From assembly GCA_946482595.1 (NCBI GenBank), contig CAMLSD010000106.1, forward strand, positions 1-15,781: a stretch of 15,781 bases of DNA, given 5' to 3'. Positions 1-7,656 of this stretch are shown here, piece after piece. The translations under genes were made by a program, and so were the position numbers. The DNA is from an uncultured Comamonadaceae bacterium (GTDB lineage: Bacteria > Pseudomonadota > Gammaproteobacteria > Burkholderiales > Burkholderiaceae). How positions within the stretch are numbered: the first letter of the stretch is position 1; every line of letters begins with the position of its first letter. The notes beneath the pieces were generated by a model. That model searched no databases. It was not told the origin of the DNA and saw nothing but the letters and a program-made list of their open reading frames with translations.

Positions 1-352
1 GAAGATCGCCAAGGAGCCGATCTCCATGGAAACGCCGATCGGGGACGACGACGACTCCCACCTGGGCGACTTCATCGAGGACACCAACAACACGGCTCCG
101 GTGGACGCCGCCATGCAGGCCGGCCTGCGCGACGTGGTCAAGGAGATCCTCGACAGCCTGACACCGCGCGAGGCCAAGGTGCTGCGCATGCGTTTCGGCA
201 TCGAGATGTCCACCGACCACACCCTGGAAGAAGTCGGCAAGCAGTTCGACGTCACCCGCGAGCGCATCCGCCAGATCGAAGCCAAGGCCATCCGCAAACT
301 GAAACACCCCAGCCGCTCTGACAAGTTGCGGACGTACTTGGACAATCTCTGA
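1..352 (+). CDS. rpoD: RNA polymerase primary sigma factor (sigma-70), C-terminal part
   Basis: This is the 3' end of the primary sigma factor gene; the reading frame enters at base 2 and the start lies outside the window. The visible 116 or so residues cover the end of region 3 (the acidic stretch [14 protein letters not shown]) and all of region 4. Region 4.1 contains [15 protein letters not shown], and the helix-turn-helix of region 4.2 ([20 protein letters not shown]) reads the promoter -35 element. The protein ends in [11 protein letters not shown], and the TGA stop is at 350-352. Sigma-70 directs core RNA polymerase to housekeeping promoters. The last nine codons plus stop are repeated twice more downstream in a 115-bp tandem array, which is very unusual for this gene. 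Identification is near certain from region 4. Confidence 0.97.
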   Translation, partial: KIAKEPISMETPIGDDDDSHLGDFIEDTNNTAPVDAAMQAGLRDVVKEILDSLTPREAKVLRMRFGIEMSTDHTLEEVGKQFDVTRERIRQIEAKAIRKLKHPSRSDKLRTYLDNL

Positions 353-435
353 CGCCGTAAGGCGTCAGGGAGGGGCCAAGTACGTACCGGCGAAGCCGGT
401 GGCGATTGCACCGCAATCGACAAGCAGTTTGCGCC
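321..435 (+). repeat. 115-bp tandem repeat, copy 1 (contains the real rpoD 3' end)
   Basis: First full unit of an exact-period 115-bp direct repeat. Its first 32 bases are the last nine codons and stop of rpoD (KLRTYLDNL). The rest is non-coding and folds into three perfect inverted repeats: GACGCC-GTAA-GGCGTC (351-366, overlapping the stop, with a GNRA-type GTAA loop), ACCGGC-GAA-GCCGGT (386-400) and CGATTGC-ACC-GCAATCG (403-419). By hand count it differs from copy 2 at 19 of 115 positions with no indel (about 83% identity). The unit borders are arbitrary by rotation. The mechanism that produced it is unknown. Confidence 0.93.
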
Positions 436-550
436 ACAAGTTGCGCACGTATCTGGACAATCTCTGACGCCGTAAGGCGGCTGGGGTTGGCCTGATGCGT
501 ACCGGCAAGGCCGGTGGCGATTGCAAAGCAAGCGCCAAGCAGTCTGCGCC
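436..550 (+). repeat. 115-bp tandem repeat, copy 2 (displaced rpoD-like 3' end)
   Basis: Second full unit. It again starts with codons for KLRTYLDNL and a TGA stop (465-467), although it lies beyond the real rpoD stop. Its three differences from copy 1 in the codon part (CGG/CGC, TAC/TAT, TTG/CTG) are all synonymous. The hairpins persist. ACCGGC-AAG-GCCGGT (501-515) keeps its stem while the loop changes. The first hairpin (from 466) and the third (517-535) each carry one mismatch. Most differences from copy 1 fall in loops and linkers. Confidence 0.93.
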
Positions 551-586
551 ACAAACTGCGCACGTATCTGGACAATCTCTGACGCC
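551..586 (+). repeat. 115-bp tandem repeat, partial copy 3
   Basis: Third, truncated unit of 36 bases. It matches copy 2 except for two changes (AAG/AAA and TTG/CTG), both synonymous in the [13 protein letters not shown] reading. Similarity stops after GACGCC. The flanking sequence still forms a small post-stop palindrome, GACG-CCAG-CGTC (581-592), and is followed by the terminator hairpin. This junction may be the original rpoD end, with copies 1 and 2 added upstream of it. Confidence 0.9.
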
Positions 587-611
587 AGCGTCCGCAGACA
601 CCCCTCCCGAC

Positions 612-641
612 AAGGCCCGCGGCCGCAACGCCGCGGGCCTT
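612..641 (+). terminator. Terminator-like hairpin ending the rpoD transcript
   Basis: Perfect 11-bp inverted repeat AAGGCCCGCGG / CCGCGGGCCTT with an 8-base loop (623-630). The T-run after it is weak (TTGCCGTT). The position, after the last rpoD-like copy and before the cyclase gene, fits an intrinsic terminator for rpoD. Confidence 0.7.
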
Positions 642-671
642 GCCGTTACAGGCCCGCGTGAGGGGTCGCGC

Positions 672-677
672 TACACT
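672..677 (+). promoter_or_regulatory. Possible -10 element of the cyclase gene
   Basis: TACACT lies 45 bp upstream of the chosen ATG, in the context CGCTACACTGTG. It matches the sigma-70 -10 consensus at four of six positions. No convincing -35 hexamer lies at the right distance, so this is tentative. Confidence 0.3.
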
Positions 678-722
678 GTGTCGGCCAAAAAAGAACATCG
701 CCCGCGGTTCCTGCTGTCATCC

Positions 723-1628
723 ATGCATCCCCCGACCTTTCGTACTGTCGTGTTCGCTGACCTGCGCGGCAGCACGGCGCTTTACGGCTCGTTGGGCAAC
801 GCACAGGCTGCCGCGGTCGTCACGAGCACCGTCAGCCTGCTGGCCAAGGTGATCGACAGCAACGGCGGAACACTCGTCAAGACGCTGGGCGACGGCCTCA
901 TGGCCAAGTTCGACAAGCCGGTGCGGGCGGTGCGTGCCGCCTACGAGATGCTGGAGTCGATTGCACGCATCACGGCAGAGGCCGACAGCGGCAGCGCGGC
1001 CATCAAGCTGCATGTGTCGGTCGCACACGGCGAGGTGGTCGAGGTTGGTGGCGATTGTTTCGGCGACGCGGTGAACGTGGCGGCCCGCCTGCTCGATCAT
1101 GCCGGTGACAACGAGGTGCTCATCACCCAGGAGGTGCATGCCCACCTGAGCCGCGGAGACCAGCAGCGGTTGCGCAGCCTGGAGCGGCTGCACTTGCGCG
1201 GCCGCACCGAACCCTGCCATGTCTACCTGCTCGATGCGGGTCAGTCCGACGGCGAGCCGTCGACACTGTTCACCGACTTGAGCGAGGCCACAACCGCCGA
1301 GGCCCTGCGGCTGGTGCTGGGGGCTCAGCAGCACCTGATCGCTGCTCAGGACACGCCGGTGGTGATCGGTCGCAGCCCCGACGCCACGCTTTGTGTCGAG
1401 GACAGTCGCGTCTCACGGCTGCATGCCCGCATCGAATGGCACGGCGGCAACTTCCACCTGGTGGACCAGAGCAGCAACGGCAGTTTCGTGCGCTTTGCCG
1501 ATGCCGGCGAGATCGTGGTGCTGCGCCGCGGCAACTGCATGCTGCATGGTGCCGGCGTCATCGGCCTGGGTGCCGCGCCGACCGATCCGCGCGCCGCCTG
1601 CCTGCGCTTCGAGGTGATTTCGGGCTGA
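723..1628 (+). CDS. Class III adenylate/guanylate cyclase with C-terminal FHA domain
   Basis: 301-residue soluble protein. Residues 5-170 form a class III nucleotide cyclase catalytic domain, with metal-binding Asp13 (FADLRGST) and Asp57 (KTLGDG), Lys53 and Asp111 as base-selecting residues, and Asn118 and Arg122 (VNVAARL) at the transition state. The Lys/Asp pair predicts ATP use, hence cAMP production. Residues about 200-295 are an FHA domain (IGRS, SRLHARIEW, SSNGSF), which binds phosphothreonine peptides; Ser231, His234 and Asn252 are the key positions. The fusion suggests that cyclase activity or localisation responds to Ser/Thr phosphorylation. The ATG at 723 was chosen because the catalytic fold begins right after it; in-frame sequence upstream runs through the terminator and repeats. 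No clear ribosome-binding site precedes it. No kinase partner is visible nearby. Confidence 0.9.
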   Translation: MHPPTFRTVVFADLRGSTALYGSLGNAQAAAVVTSTVSLLAKVIDSNGGTLVKTLGDGLMAKFDKPVRAVRAAYEMLESIARITAEADSGSAAIKLHVSVAHGEVVEVGGDCFGDAVNVAARLLDHAGDNEVLITQEVHAHLSRGDQQRLRSLERLHLRGRTEPCHVYLLDAGQSDGEPSTLFTDLSEATTAEALRLVLGAQQHLIAAQDTPVVIGRSPDATLCVEDSRVSRLHARIEWHGGNFHLVDQSSNGSFVRFADAGEIVVLRRGNCMLHGAGVIGLGAAPTDPRAACLRFEVISG

Positions 1629-1643
1629 GTCTCCGGGCGGCGC

Positions 1644-1663
1644 CGTGGCCGGGCCCGGTCACG
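1644..1663. terminator. Possible bidirectional terminator between convergent genes
   Basis: A 20-bp near-perfect palindrome (CGTGGCCGGGCCCGGTCACG, one G-T pair) sits in the 42-bp gap between the convergent cyclase and HAD genes. No T-run follows on either strand, so only the position and symmetry support a terminator role. Confidence 0.35.
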
Positions 1664-1670
1664 CCCTCAC

Positions 1671-2372
1671 TCACACACCCAGACGATCGGCCAGCGTCAG
1701 CAGGTCTTCGACCACGTGGTGTGTCCCGGCGGGAGGCGGTGCCGGGTCCGGATGGATGTCGGGTCGCACGACCCAGGCAGCCTGCAGCCCGGCGGCCAGC
1801 GCGCCGTGCACATCCAGGTCCAGGTCATCGCCGATGTGCAATACCGCGCCCGGCTCATGCCCGAGCTGCCGGCACGCGGCATGGAAGATCCGCGCATCGG
1901 GCTTGCCGACCCCGAAACTGCGCGCGCTGAGGCTGCCGCTGAACCACTGCGCGATCCCCACGCGGGCGAGGTCGGCATTGCCGTTGGTCAGCGCCACGAC
2001 CGGGTAGCGGTCAGCCAGGCGCGAAAGCGCCGCGGCCACGTCGGAGAACAGTTCCACCCGATGCCGCATCTCGAAAAAGACGGCAAAGGCCTCCTCGGCC
2101 AGGCCTGGATCGTCGTCGACAGACTGCAGCGCGCGACGCAGGCTCTCGAGGCGGATGGCGGTAAGGTCGTGACTCCACTCGGGCCGTTCGCGCGCCACGG
2201 TGTCTCGCAGCGCGCGCAGACCGTCGGTGTCGTAGCGCGCGGCCGTCGCGGGGGCGTGGTCGCGCAGCCAGTCATGCAGTACCCGCTCGGCGCGGGCGAT
2301 GGCAGGCCAGATCGGCCAGAGGGTATCGTCGAGATCGAGGGTGATCGCCTGGACGGCTTGTACGGTAGACAC
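1671..2372 (-). CDS. HAD-superfamily hydrolase (subfamily IA phosphatase-like)
   Basis: A 233-residue haloacid dehalogenase-like hydrolase; such enzymes remove phosphate from small metabolites through an aspartyl-phosphate intermediate. All four motifs are visible: motif I LDLDDT (nucleophile Asp13, general acid Asp15), motif II ALTNGN (Thr129), motif III Lys157 in GKPD, and motif IV GDDLDLD (Asp182, Asp183). A helical cap occupies roughly residues 20-100. The start is GTG at 2372, preceded by AAGGA at 2383-2379 (6-base spacing) and placing the DxDxT motif near the N-terminus as usual. An upstream GTG (2417) and ATG (2402) in frame would only add an unlike extension. The substrate cannot be read from sequence. 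It is divergent from the histidine kinase gene and convergent with the cyclase. Confidence 0.9.
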   Translation of the reverse strand: MSTVQAVQAITLDLDDTLWPIWPAIARAERVLHDWLRDHAPATAARYDTDGLRALRDTVARERPEWSHDLTAIRLESLRRALQSVDDDPGLAEEAFAVFFEMRHRVELFSDVAAALSRLADRYPVVALTNGNADLARVGIAQWFSGSLSARSFGVGKPDARIFHAACRQLGHEPGAVLHIGDDLDLDVHGALAAGLQAAWVVRPDIHPDPAPPPAGTHHVVEDLLTLADRLGV

Positions 2373-2461
2373 AACGGATCCTTGCAGGGCAATCCCCGAC
2401 ATTACGACATTTCTCACGCTTGTACGGGGAAACAGCCAGAACCTGTCTTGACGCTATGCCC

Positions 2462-2467
2462 TATAGT
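2462..2467 (+). promoter_or_regulatory. Possible -10 element of the LOV hybrid kinase gene
   Basis: TATAGT (five of six consensus matches) lies 42 bp upstream of the kinase ATG in the 137-bp divergent gap between the HAD and kinase genes. No good -35 is found at 16-18 bp. The nearby TTGACG (2448-2453) is only 8 bp upstream, so it cannot pair with it normally. Confidence 0.4.
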
Positions 2468-2509
2468 GTCGCGGCCCCACGCTCTGCCCTGCCCTGCTGC
2501 CGCCCATCC

Positions 2510-5500
2510 ATGAAGCCACCTCCCGTACCCGACGACGAGTCGCAACGCGTGCGCCTGCTGCACGAGTTGCGTCTGCTCGATACGCCGGCCGAGGAGAGTT
2601 TCGACGCTGCAACCCGCCTCGCGAGTCGCCTGACGGGCTGTCCGATCGCCGGGCTGGTGCTGATCGATTCCCACCGGCAGTGGTTCAAGTCACTGCTGGG
2701 GGCCGACGTCCGCGAGACGCCGCGCGACATTGCCTTCTGCGCCCACACGGTGAGTTCGGGCGAACCACTGGTTGTGACGGATCTCACGCTTGATGACCGA
2801 TTTGCGGCCAATCCGTTCGTGACTGGTGACCCGGGCGTGCGTTTCTATGCGGCCGTCCCGTTGTGCGTCGAGGGACATCACATCGGCACGGTGTGCGTGA
2901 TGGACCTGCAGCCGCGCACGCTTGGCTCCACCGAACAGGGGGCGTTGGCCGACGTGGCCCACATGGTCAGCGACATCCTGCATGCGCGCCTGAAGGAGCA
3001 ACGCTGGCGCCTGCAGGAGGCCCGGGTGCGCACCGCGAGCCGTGCGGGCAGCGACTGGTTGTGGGAAACCGACGCAGGCGGCCACATCACCTGGGTGTCG
3101 GCCACCATGGAGGCACACACCGGCATCCCGGCTGCAGCCGAGATCGGACGCACGGCCGCCGATGTGCTCGTGCCGAGCCAGGACCCTGAACTGCGGGCCA
3201 GCTTCGAGGCTTACCTTCGTGCACGCGAGGCACGCCAGCCCTTCCACAACATGGTGGCCGAGCGCGACTCTCCGCTGGGGCGCCTCACCGTGTCGATCAG
3301 CGGCGTGCCCGTGTTCGACTCGGCGGGTCAGTTTCGCGGCTACCGCGGTGCCACGCGCATCATCACCGAAGAACTGCGCTCTCAGCAGCGTGCGCGCAAG
3401 GCACAGCAGTTGCTGCAGAACGCCATCGAAAGCGTGGGCGCGCTGATCGTCATCACCGACGCCCAGGACGGCGTGGTGCACGCCAACCGCAGCTGGCGCG
3501 AGAGTGTCAGCCAGTACCTCGACCCGCAGGCGCCCAACTGGGCAGCCGCGCTGCGAGCCATGGTGCATGCAGGCGAGTTTCCGGATGCGATCGGCCGCGA
3601 GGAGGAGTTCATCGCCTGGCGCCTGTCGCACCCGGCCCCGGGCGAAGGCGCGCGCGAGGTGCGGCGCGGCAACACCTGGCTGCTGGTGACCGAGCAGGCG
3701 CTGGACGACGGCGGGCGCATCCATGTGGGCGTGGACATCACCGAACGCAAGCAGGCCGAGCTGGAGCTGGCTCGGCGCGAGGCCCAGCTGCGGGCCTCCG
3801 ACGCGCGCACGGCCGCCGTGCTGCAGGCCTTGCCGGACGCCTGGTACGTGCTCGACCAGTACGGCCGCTACATCGAAAGCAGCCTGGACGAACGGCTGGC
3901 TCGCCAGCAGGCCTTCAAGCGCGTGGGGCATGCGCTCGAAGACGTGCTGCCGCCCAAGGCGGCAACGATCCACCGCGAGGCCCTGCGCCGTGCGCTGGAC
4001 GAAGGCACGCTCCAGCGGGTCGAGTACGAACTCGAGCGCGAGGACGGCGACATCCGCTGGTGTGAGGCCCGCCTGGTGCGCATGTCCGGCGGGCAGGTGC
4101 TGCTCCTCGAACGCGACCTGACCGACCTGCGCAGCATGGAGCGTGAGCTGCAGATCATGCACCGCGCCATCGAGGCCGAGGCCTCGCTGCCGATCACGGT
4201 GGCCGACGCGCTCGCGCCGGGGCAGCCGCTGGTCTATGTGAATCCGGCGTTCGAACGTCTGACCGGCTACCAGCGCCACGAGGTGCTGGGGCGCAACTGC
4301 CGCTTCCTGCAGGGCGACGACAACGCTCAGGCCGGCCTGCAGACCTTGCGCGCCGCCATGGCCGAAGGCGTGTCGTGCACCGTGGTGCTCAACAATTACC
4401 GCAAGGACGGCGCTCGGTTCATCAACGAGCTGCACGTGGCTCCGGTGCGTGACGGGCAGGGGCGCATCACGCACTACATCGGCGTGCAGACTGACATCAC
4501 CGACCGCAGCCTCGCCGCAGACCGACTGCGACTGAGCGAAGAACTCTACCGCTCGGTCGCGCTGGCCATCAGCGATGGTCTGATGGTCGTCACCAGCGGC
4601 GGTTACGTGGTGGCCGCCAACCCGGCGGCGTGCCGCATCCTCGAGTCGACCATGGAAGAGCTGGTGATGGCGCCCGGGCTCAATCTCCTGACCGAGGCAC
4701 TGCAGCCGCTGCCGGCTGAACTTCACCCGGTCAACATGGCGCTGGGCGGGGGCGAACCCGTGGCCGAACGTGTGTTCGGCCTGCGGGGCGTGGACGGCCA
4801 GCCGCGCTGGCTGGGGGTATCGGCCCAGCCCTTGCGGGTCGAGCCGAATGAACGCGCGCTGTCGGCCGTCGTGACCTTCCGCGACATCACGCGCCAGCGA
4901 CTGGCCGAACAGGCCCTGGCGCTGAGCGAGCAGCGCTGGAAGTTTGCGCTCGAAGGCAGTGGCGACGGCGTCTGGGACTGGGACGCCCAGAACGGGCGCG
5001 TGTATTTCTCGCGCCGCTGGAAGCAGATCCTTGGGCATGGCGAATCGGAGTTGGGGGACCAGCCGGTCGAGTGGTCGTCGCGCATCCACCCCGACGACGT
5101 GCATGCGGTCAAGGCGCGCATCGTGGCGCACCTGCGCGATCAGACGCCGGTCTACCACTCCGAACACCGCATGCGCCACAAGGACGGCCACTACATCTGG
5201 GTGATCGAGCGCGGCAAGGTGGTGCAACGCGATGCGCGCGGGCGTGCGCTGCGCCTGGTGGGCACCTACTCGGACATCACACCGCAGAAGGAAGCCGAGG
5301 TCGTGCTGCGCGACAAGCAGGCCGCAGAGCTGGCGAGCCGCTCAAAGACCGAGTTCCTCTCGCGCATGAGCCATGAGATGCGCACCCCGCTGAACGCGCT
5401 GATCGGGTTCTCGCAACTGCTGAAGGTGGGTGCCGCCCGCTCGGACCCGACCCAGGTGCGCGATTACGCCACACACATGCTGCAGGCCGGCCAGCACCTG

Positions 5501-6469
5501 CTGGCGCTGATCAACGACGTCCTGGATCTCCAGCGCGTCGAGGCCGGCCAGCTGTCGATCCAGATTGCACCTTGCGGGCTGCGCGAGATCGTGCTGCAGG
5601 CGATCGAGCTGTTGTCGCCGGTGGCCCAGGGTGCCGACGTCTGGTTCGACAACGACATCGAGCACGACGTGCTCATCATGGCCGATGCCCAGCGGCTGAG
5701 GCAGGTGCTGCTGAACATCATTGCGAATGCGATCAAATACAACCGGCGCGGCGGCCGGGTGCGCTTGTCCACGCTGCCGATCCGCGACCAGCGCGTGGGC
5801 ATCCAGATCCGCGACACCGGCGACGGCCTGACGCCCGAGCAGCTCGCCAAGCTGTTCCAGCCGTTCGAACGCCTGGGCCGGGAGACCTCGACGATCGAAG
5901 GTACCGGTCTGGGACTTGTGATCGCCAAGCGGCTCGTCGAGGAAATGGACGGCGCCATCACCGTGAGCAGTGTGCCGGGCCACGGCACCTGCGTCACGCT
6001 GCATGTGCCGACGGCCGATGCCTGCCTGCTGCCCGAGCAGGCATCGACCTCCCCGGGGGCGCTCGCCCTGCCCCGCCGGCCCGGGCAGGTTCGCATGCTC
6101 TACGTTGAGGACAACCGGATCAACGCCCTGCTGTTCGAAGAGGCCATGAAGCTCACCGGCCACATCGAGCTGATGGTGGCCGAGGACGGCGAACAGGCCT
6201 TTTCCATCGTGCGCGACTGGCGCCCGGACGTGCTGGTGCTTGACGCACACCTGCCCGGCATGAACGGCATCGAGATCCTCGATCGGCTACGCAAGCTGCA
6301 TGGCCTGCACGAGGTGCCGGCCTTCATGTGCTCTGCCGATGCCATGCCCGAGGACATCCAGCGCGCGCTCGACGCCGGCTTCCTGGGCTACTGGACCAAA
6401 CCGATCGAGGTGGCCAAGGTGCTGGCCGACGTCGAGAAGGTTGCCCCGCGGCCTGTCGGGGTTGCCTGA
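2510..6469 (+). CDS. LOV-domain hybrid sensor histidine kinase (GAF, six PAS, HisKA, HATPase, REC)
   Basis: A 1319-residue cytoplasmic protein without membrane segments. Approximate order: GAF 15-165; PAS1 175-280; PAS2 300-410; PAS3 435-540; PAS4/LOV 550-665; PAS5 673-795; PAS6 803-925; HisKA 940-1010 with phospho-acceptor His955 (MSHEMRTPLN); HATPase 1055-1165 with N box (NIIANAIKYN), G1 (DTGDGL), F box (LFQPFERLG) and G2 (GTGLGL); receiver 1190-1310 with Asp1245 (LVLDAHLPG), a Ser in CSADA and Lys in TKP. PAS4 has the full LOV signature: GRNCRFLQG with Cys597, the FMN-contacting Asn residues in NNYRKDGARFINEL, and the signalling Gln in IGVQTDIT. Blue light should form a Cys-FMN adduct and change kinase activity. 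There is no output domain, so an external histidine-phosphotransfer protein or regulator is implied. ATG 2510 was chosen because the GAF domain follows directly. hemH starts 64 bp downstream. Confidence 0.93.
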   Translation: MKPPPVPDDESQRVRLLHELRLLDTPAEESFDAATRLASRLTGCPIAGLVLIDSHRQWFKSLLGADVRETPRDIAFCAHTVSSGEPLVVTDLTLDDRFAANPFVTGDPGVRFYAAVPLCVEGHHIGTVCVMDLQPRTLGSTEQGALADVAHMVSDILHARLKEQRWRLQEARVRTASRAGSDWLWETDAGGHITWVSATMEAHTGIPAAAEIGRTAADVLVPSQDPELRASFEAYLRAREARQPFHNMVAERDSPLGRLTVSISGVPVFDSAGQFRGYRGATRIITEELRSQQRARKAQQLLQNAIESVGALIVITDAQDGVVHANRSWRESVSQYLDPQAPNWAAALRAMVHAGEFPDAIGREEEFIAWRLSHPAPGEGAREVRRGNTWLLVTEQALDDGGRIHVGVDITERKQAELELARREAQLRASDARTAAVLQALPDAWYVLDQYGRYIESSLDERLARQQAFKRVGHALEDVLPPKAATIHREALRRALDEGTLQRVEYELEREDGDIRWCEARLVRMSGGQVLLLERDLTDLRSMERELQIMHRAIEAEASLPITVADALAPGQPLVYVNPAFERLTGYQRHEVLGRNCRFLQGDDNAQAGLQTLRAAMAEGVSCTVVLNNYRKDGARFINELHVAPVRDGQGRITHYIGVQTDITDRSLAADRLRLSEELYRSVALAISDGLMVVTSGGYVVAANPAACRILESTMEELVMAPGLNLLTEALQPLPAELHPVNMALGGGEPVAERVFGLRGVDGQPRWLGVSAQPLRVEPNERALSAVVTFRDITRQRLAEQALALSEQRWKFALEGSGDGVWDWDAQNGRVYFSRRWKQILGHGESELGDQPVEWSSRIHPDDVHAVKARIVAHLRDQTPVYHSEHRMRHKDGHYIWVIERGKVVQRDARGRALRLVGTYSDITPQKEAEVVLRDKQAAELASRSKTEFLSRMSHEMRTPLNALIGFSQLLKVGAARSDPTQVRDYATHMLQAGQHLLALINDVLDLQRVEAGQLSIQIAPCGLREIVLQAIELLSPVAQGADVWFDNDIEHDVLIMADAQRLRQVLLNIIANAIKYNRRGGRVRLSTLPIRDQRVGIQIRDTGDGLTPEQLAKLFQPFERLGRETSTIEGTGLGLVIAKRLVEEMDGAITVSSVPGHGTCVTLHVPTADACLLPEQASTSPGALALPRRPGQVRMLYVEDNRINALLFEEAMKLTGHIELMVAEDGEQAFSIVRDWRPDVLVLDAHLPGMNGIEILDRLRKLHGLHEVPAFMCSADAMPEDIQRALDAGFLGYWTKPIEVAKVLADVEKVAPRPVGVA

Positions 6470-6501
6470 CCGCCGGTGCCCTGGCGGAACGATCCGTCAG
6501 G

Positions 6502-6507
6502 AATAAT
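6502..6507 (+). promoter_or_regulatory. Possible -10 element of hemH
   Basis: AATAAT lies 26 bp before the hemH ATG, in the only AT-rich patch of the 64-bp gap after the kinase gene. No clear -35 is seen, and no strong terminator separates kinase and hemH, so read-through is also possible. Confidence 0.35.
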
Positions 6508-6533
6508 GCAGCCCGGACTTTCCCGGACCGCCC

Positions 6534-7628
6534 ATGCGCTTTTCCCCTGAACCTTCCCTTCCCCACGGCGAACCGGCTCGTGTGGGCGTGCTGCTGTGCA
6601 ACCTGGGCACACCGGATGCGCCGACCGCGGCGGCACTGCGGCGCTACCTCGGCGAGTTCCTGAGCGACCCGCGGGTCGTGGAGATCCCTCGCATTGCGTG
6701 GTTGCCCATTCTTCACGGGATCATACTTCGCACCCGACCGGCCAAGTCGGCCGCCAAGTACGCCAGCATCTGGATGCCCGAAGGCTCCCCGCTGCGGGTC
6801 TGGACCGAAAAGCAGGCCAAGATGCTGCAGGGCTACCTCGGAGAGCGCGGGCACGCGCGGGTGATCGTGCGCCATGCGATGCGATACGGCAGCCCGTCGA
6901 TCGCCTCCCAGCTCGACGAGCTGAAGGCCGCAGGGGCGACCCGGGTGCTGGTGCTGCCGCTGTACCCTCAGTATTCGGGCACCACGACCGCCAGTGTGAT
7001 CGATGCCGTCGGCGCGTGGGCGCAGCGTGCCCGCACCGTGCCCGAGTTGCGGTTCGTCAATCACTACCATGACCACCCCGGCTACATCGAGGCGCTGGTC
7101 AGGCGGATCAGCCAGTACTGGTTGACCCACGGCCGGCCCGACCGCCTGGTGATGAGCTTCCACGGCGTGCCCGAGCGCACGCTGATGCTGGGCGACCCCT
7201 ACCACTGCGAATGCCACAAGACGGCACGCCTGGTGGCCGAGCGCCTGGGGCTCACGCCCGAGCGATACACCGTGACCTTCCAGAGCCGGTTCGGCAAGGC
7301 ACAGTGGCTCAAGCCCTACACGGAGCCGACACTGCGCGAGCTGGCGCGCGCCGGGGTCAAGCGCGTGGACGTGATCTGCCCCGGCTTTGTTTCGGACTGC
7401 ATCGAGACCCTGGAAGAGATCGCGATGGAAGGTCAGCAGGCCTTCCTGGAGGCCGGTGGCAAGGAGTTCCGCCACATTCCCTGCCTGAACGATTTGCATG
7501 AGTGGATCGCGGCGTTGGCGGCGATCGCCGAGCAGCATCTGGTGGGGTGGCCCAGCCGCGAGCCGGTGGACGCGGCTGCACTGGCCGATCAGCGGCGCCG
7601 CGCCCAGGCGATGGGCGCCACGCGCTGA
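6534..7628 (+). CDS. hemH: Ferrochelatase
   Basis: A 364-residue protein of normal length for bacterial ferrochelatase. It inserts ferrous iron into protoporphyrin IX, the last step of protohaem synthesis, at the cytoplasmic membrane surface. Visible signatures are the N-terminal [14 protein letters not shown], the [13 protein letters not shown] motif, the active-site MSFHGVPER (His210) and the second active-site residue Glu291 in SDCIETLEE. The [12 protein letters not shown] segment has the Cys/His pattern common in proteobacterial HemH. ATG 6534 gives the standard N-terminus; the ribosome-binding site is weak. It follows the LOV kinase and converges with tctA. In related genomes hemH usually lies next to hslR, grpE and dnaK; here the tct block separates them. 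Confidence 0.97.
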   Translation: MRFSPEPSLPHGEPARVGVLLCNLGTPDAPTAAALRRYLGEFLSDPRVVEIPRIAWLPILHGIILRTRPAKSAAKYASIWMPEGSPLRVWTEKQAKMLQGYLGERGHARVIVRHAMRYGSPSIASQLDELKAAGATRVLVLPLYPQYSGTTTASVIDAVGAWAQRARTVPELRFVNHYHDHPGYIEALVRRISQYWLTHGRPDRLVMSFHGVPERTLMLGDPYHCECHKTARLVAERLGLTPERYTVTFQSRFGKAQWLKPYTEPTLRELARAGVKRVDVICPGFVSDCIETLEEIAMEGQQAFLEAGGKEFRHIPCLNDLHEWIAALAAIAEQHLVGWPSREPVDAAALADQRRRAQAMGATR

Positions 7629-7630
7629 AT

Positions 7631-7652
7631 CCGGGGCCGGGGCCGGCCCCGG
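7631..7652. terminator. Bidirectional hairpin between hemH and tctA
   Basis: Perfect 8-bp inverted repeat CCGGGGCC / GGCCCCGG with a 6-base loop, filling the 28-bp gap between the convergent stop codons of hemH and tctA. It is very GC-rich and lacks a T-run, but the location fits shared termination. Confidence 0.6.
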
Positions 7653-7656
7653 TTGC

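Noticed and set aside
321..586. CRISPR array or integron attC cassettes
   Set aside because: Units are 115 bp without unique spacers between short identical repeats, and no cas genes, integrase or attC core sites are visible.
495..722. In-frame extension upstream of the cyclase ATG at 723
   Set aside because: It runs through repeat copies 2 and 3 and the rpoD terminator hairpin, has no domain, and the cyclase fold starts right after ATG 723.
2448..2467. TTGACG plus TATAGT as a full sigma-70 promoter for the kinase
   Set aside because: The two hexamers are only 8 bp apart, far from the 16-18 bp needed.
2690..5227. 845-codon open frame on the minus strand opposite the LOV kinase
   Set aside because: It is an antisense shadow caused by high GC at third codon positions; its Ala/His/Arg/Gln-rich translation shows no recognisable domain, while the plus strand encodes a complete kinase.
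6443..6462. Hairpin CCCCG/CGGGG at the end of the kinase gene as a terminator
   Set aside because: The stem is only 5-6 bp, overlaps the last codons and has no T-run.
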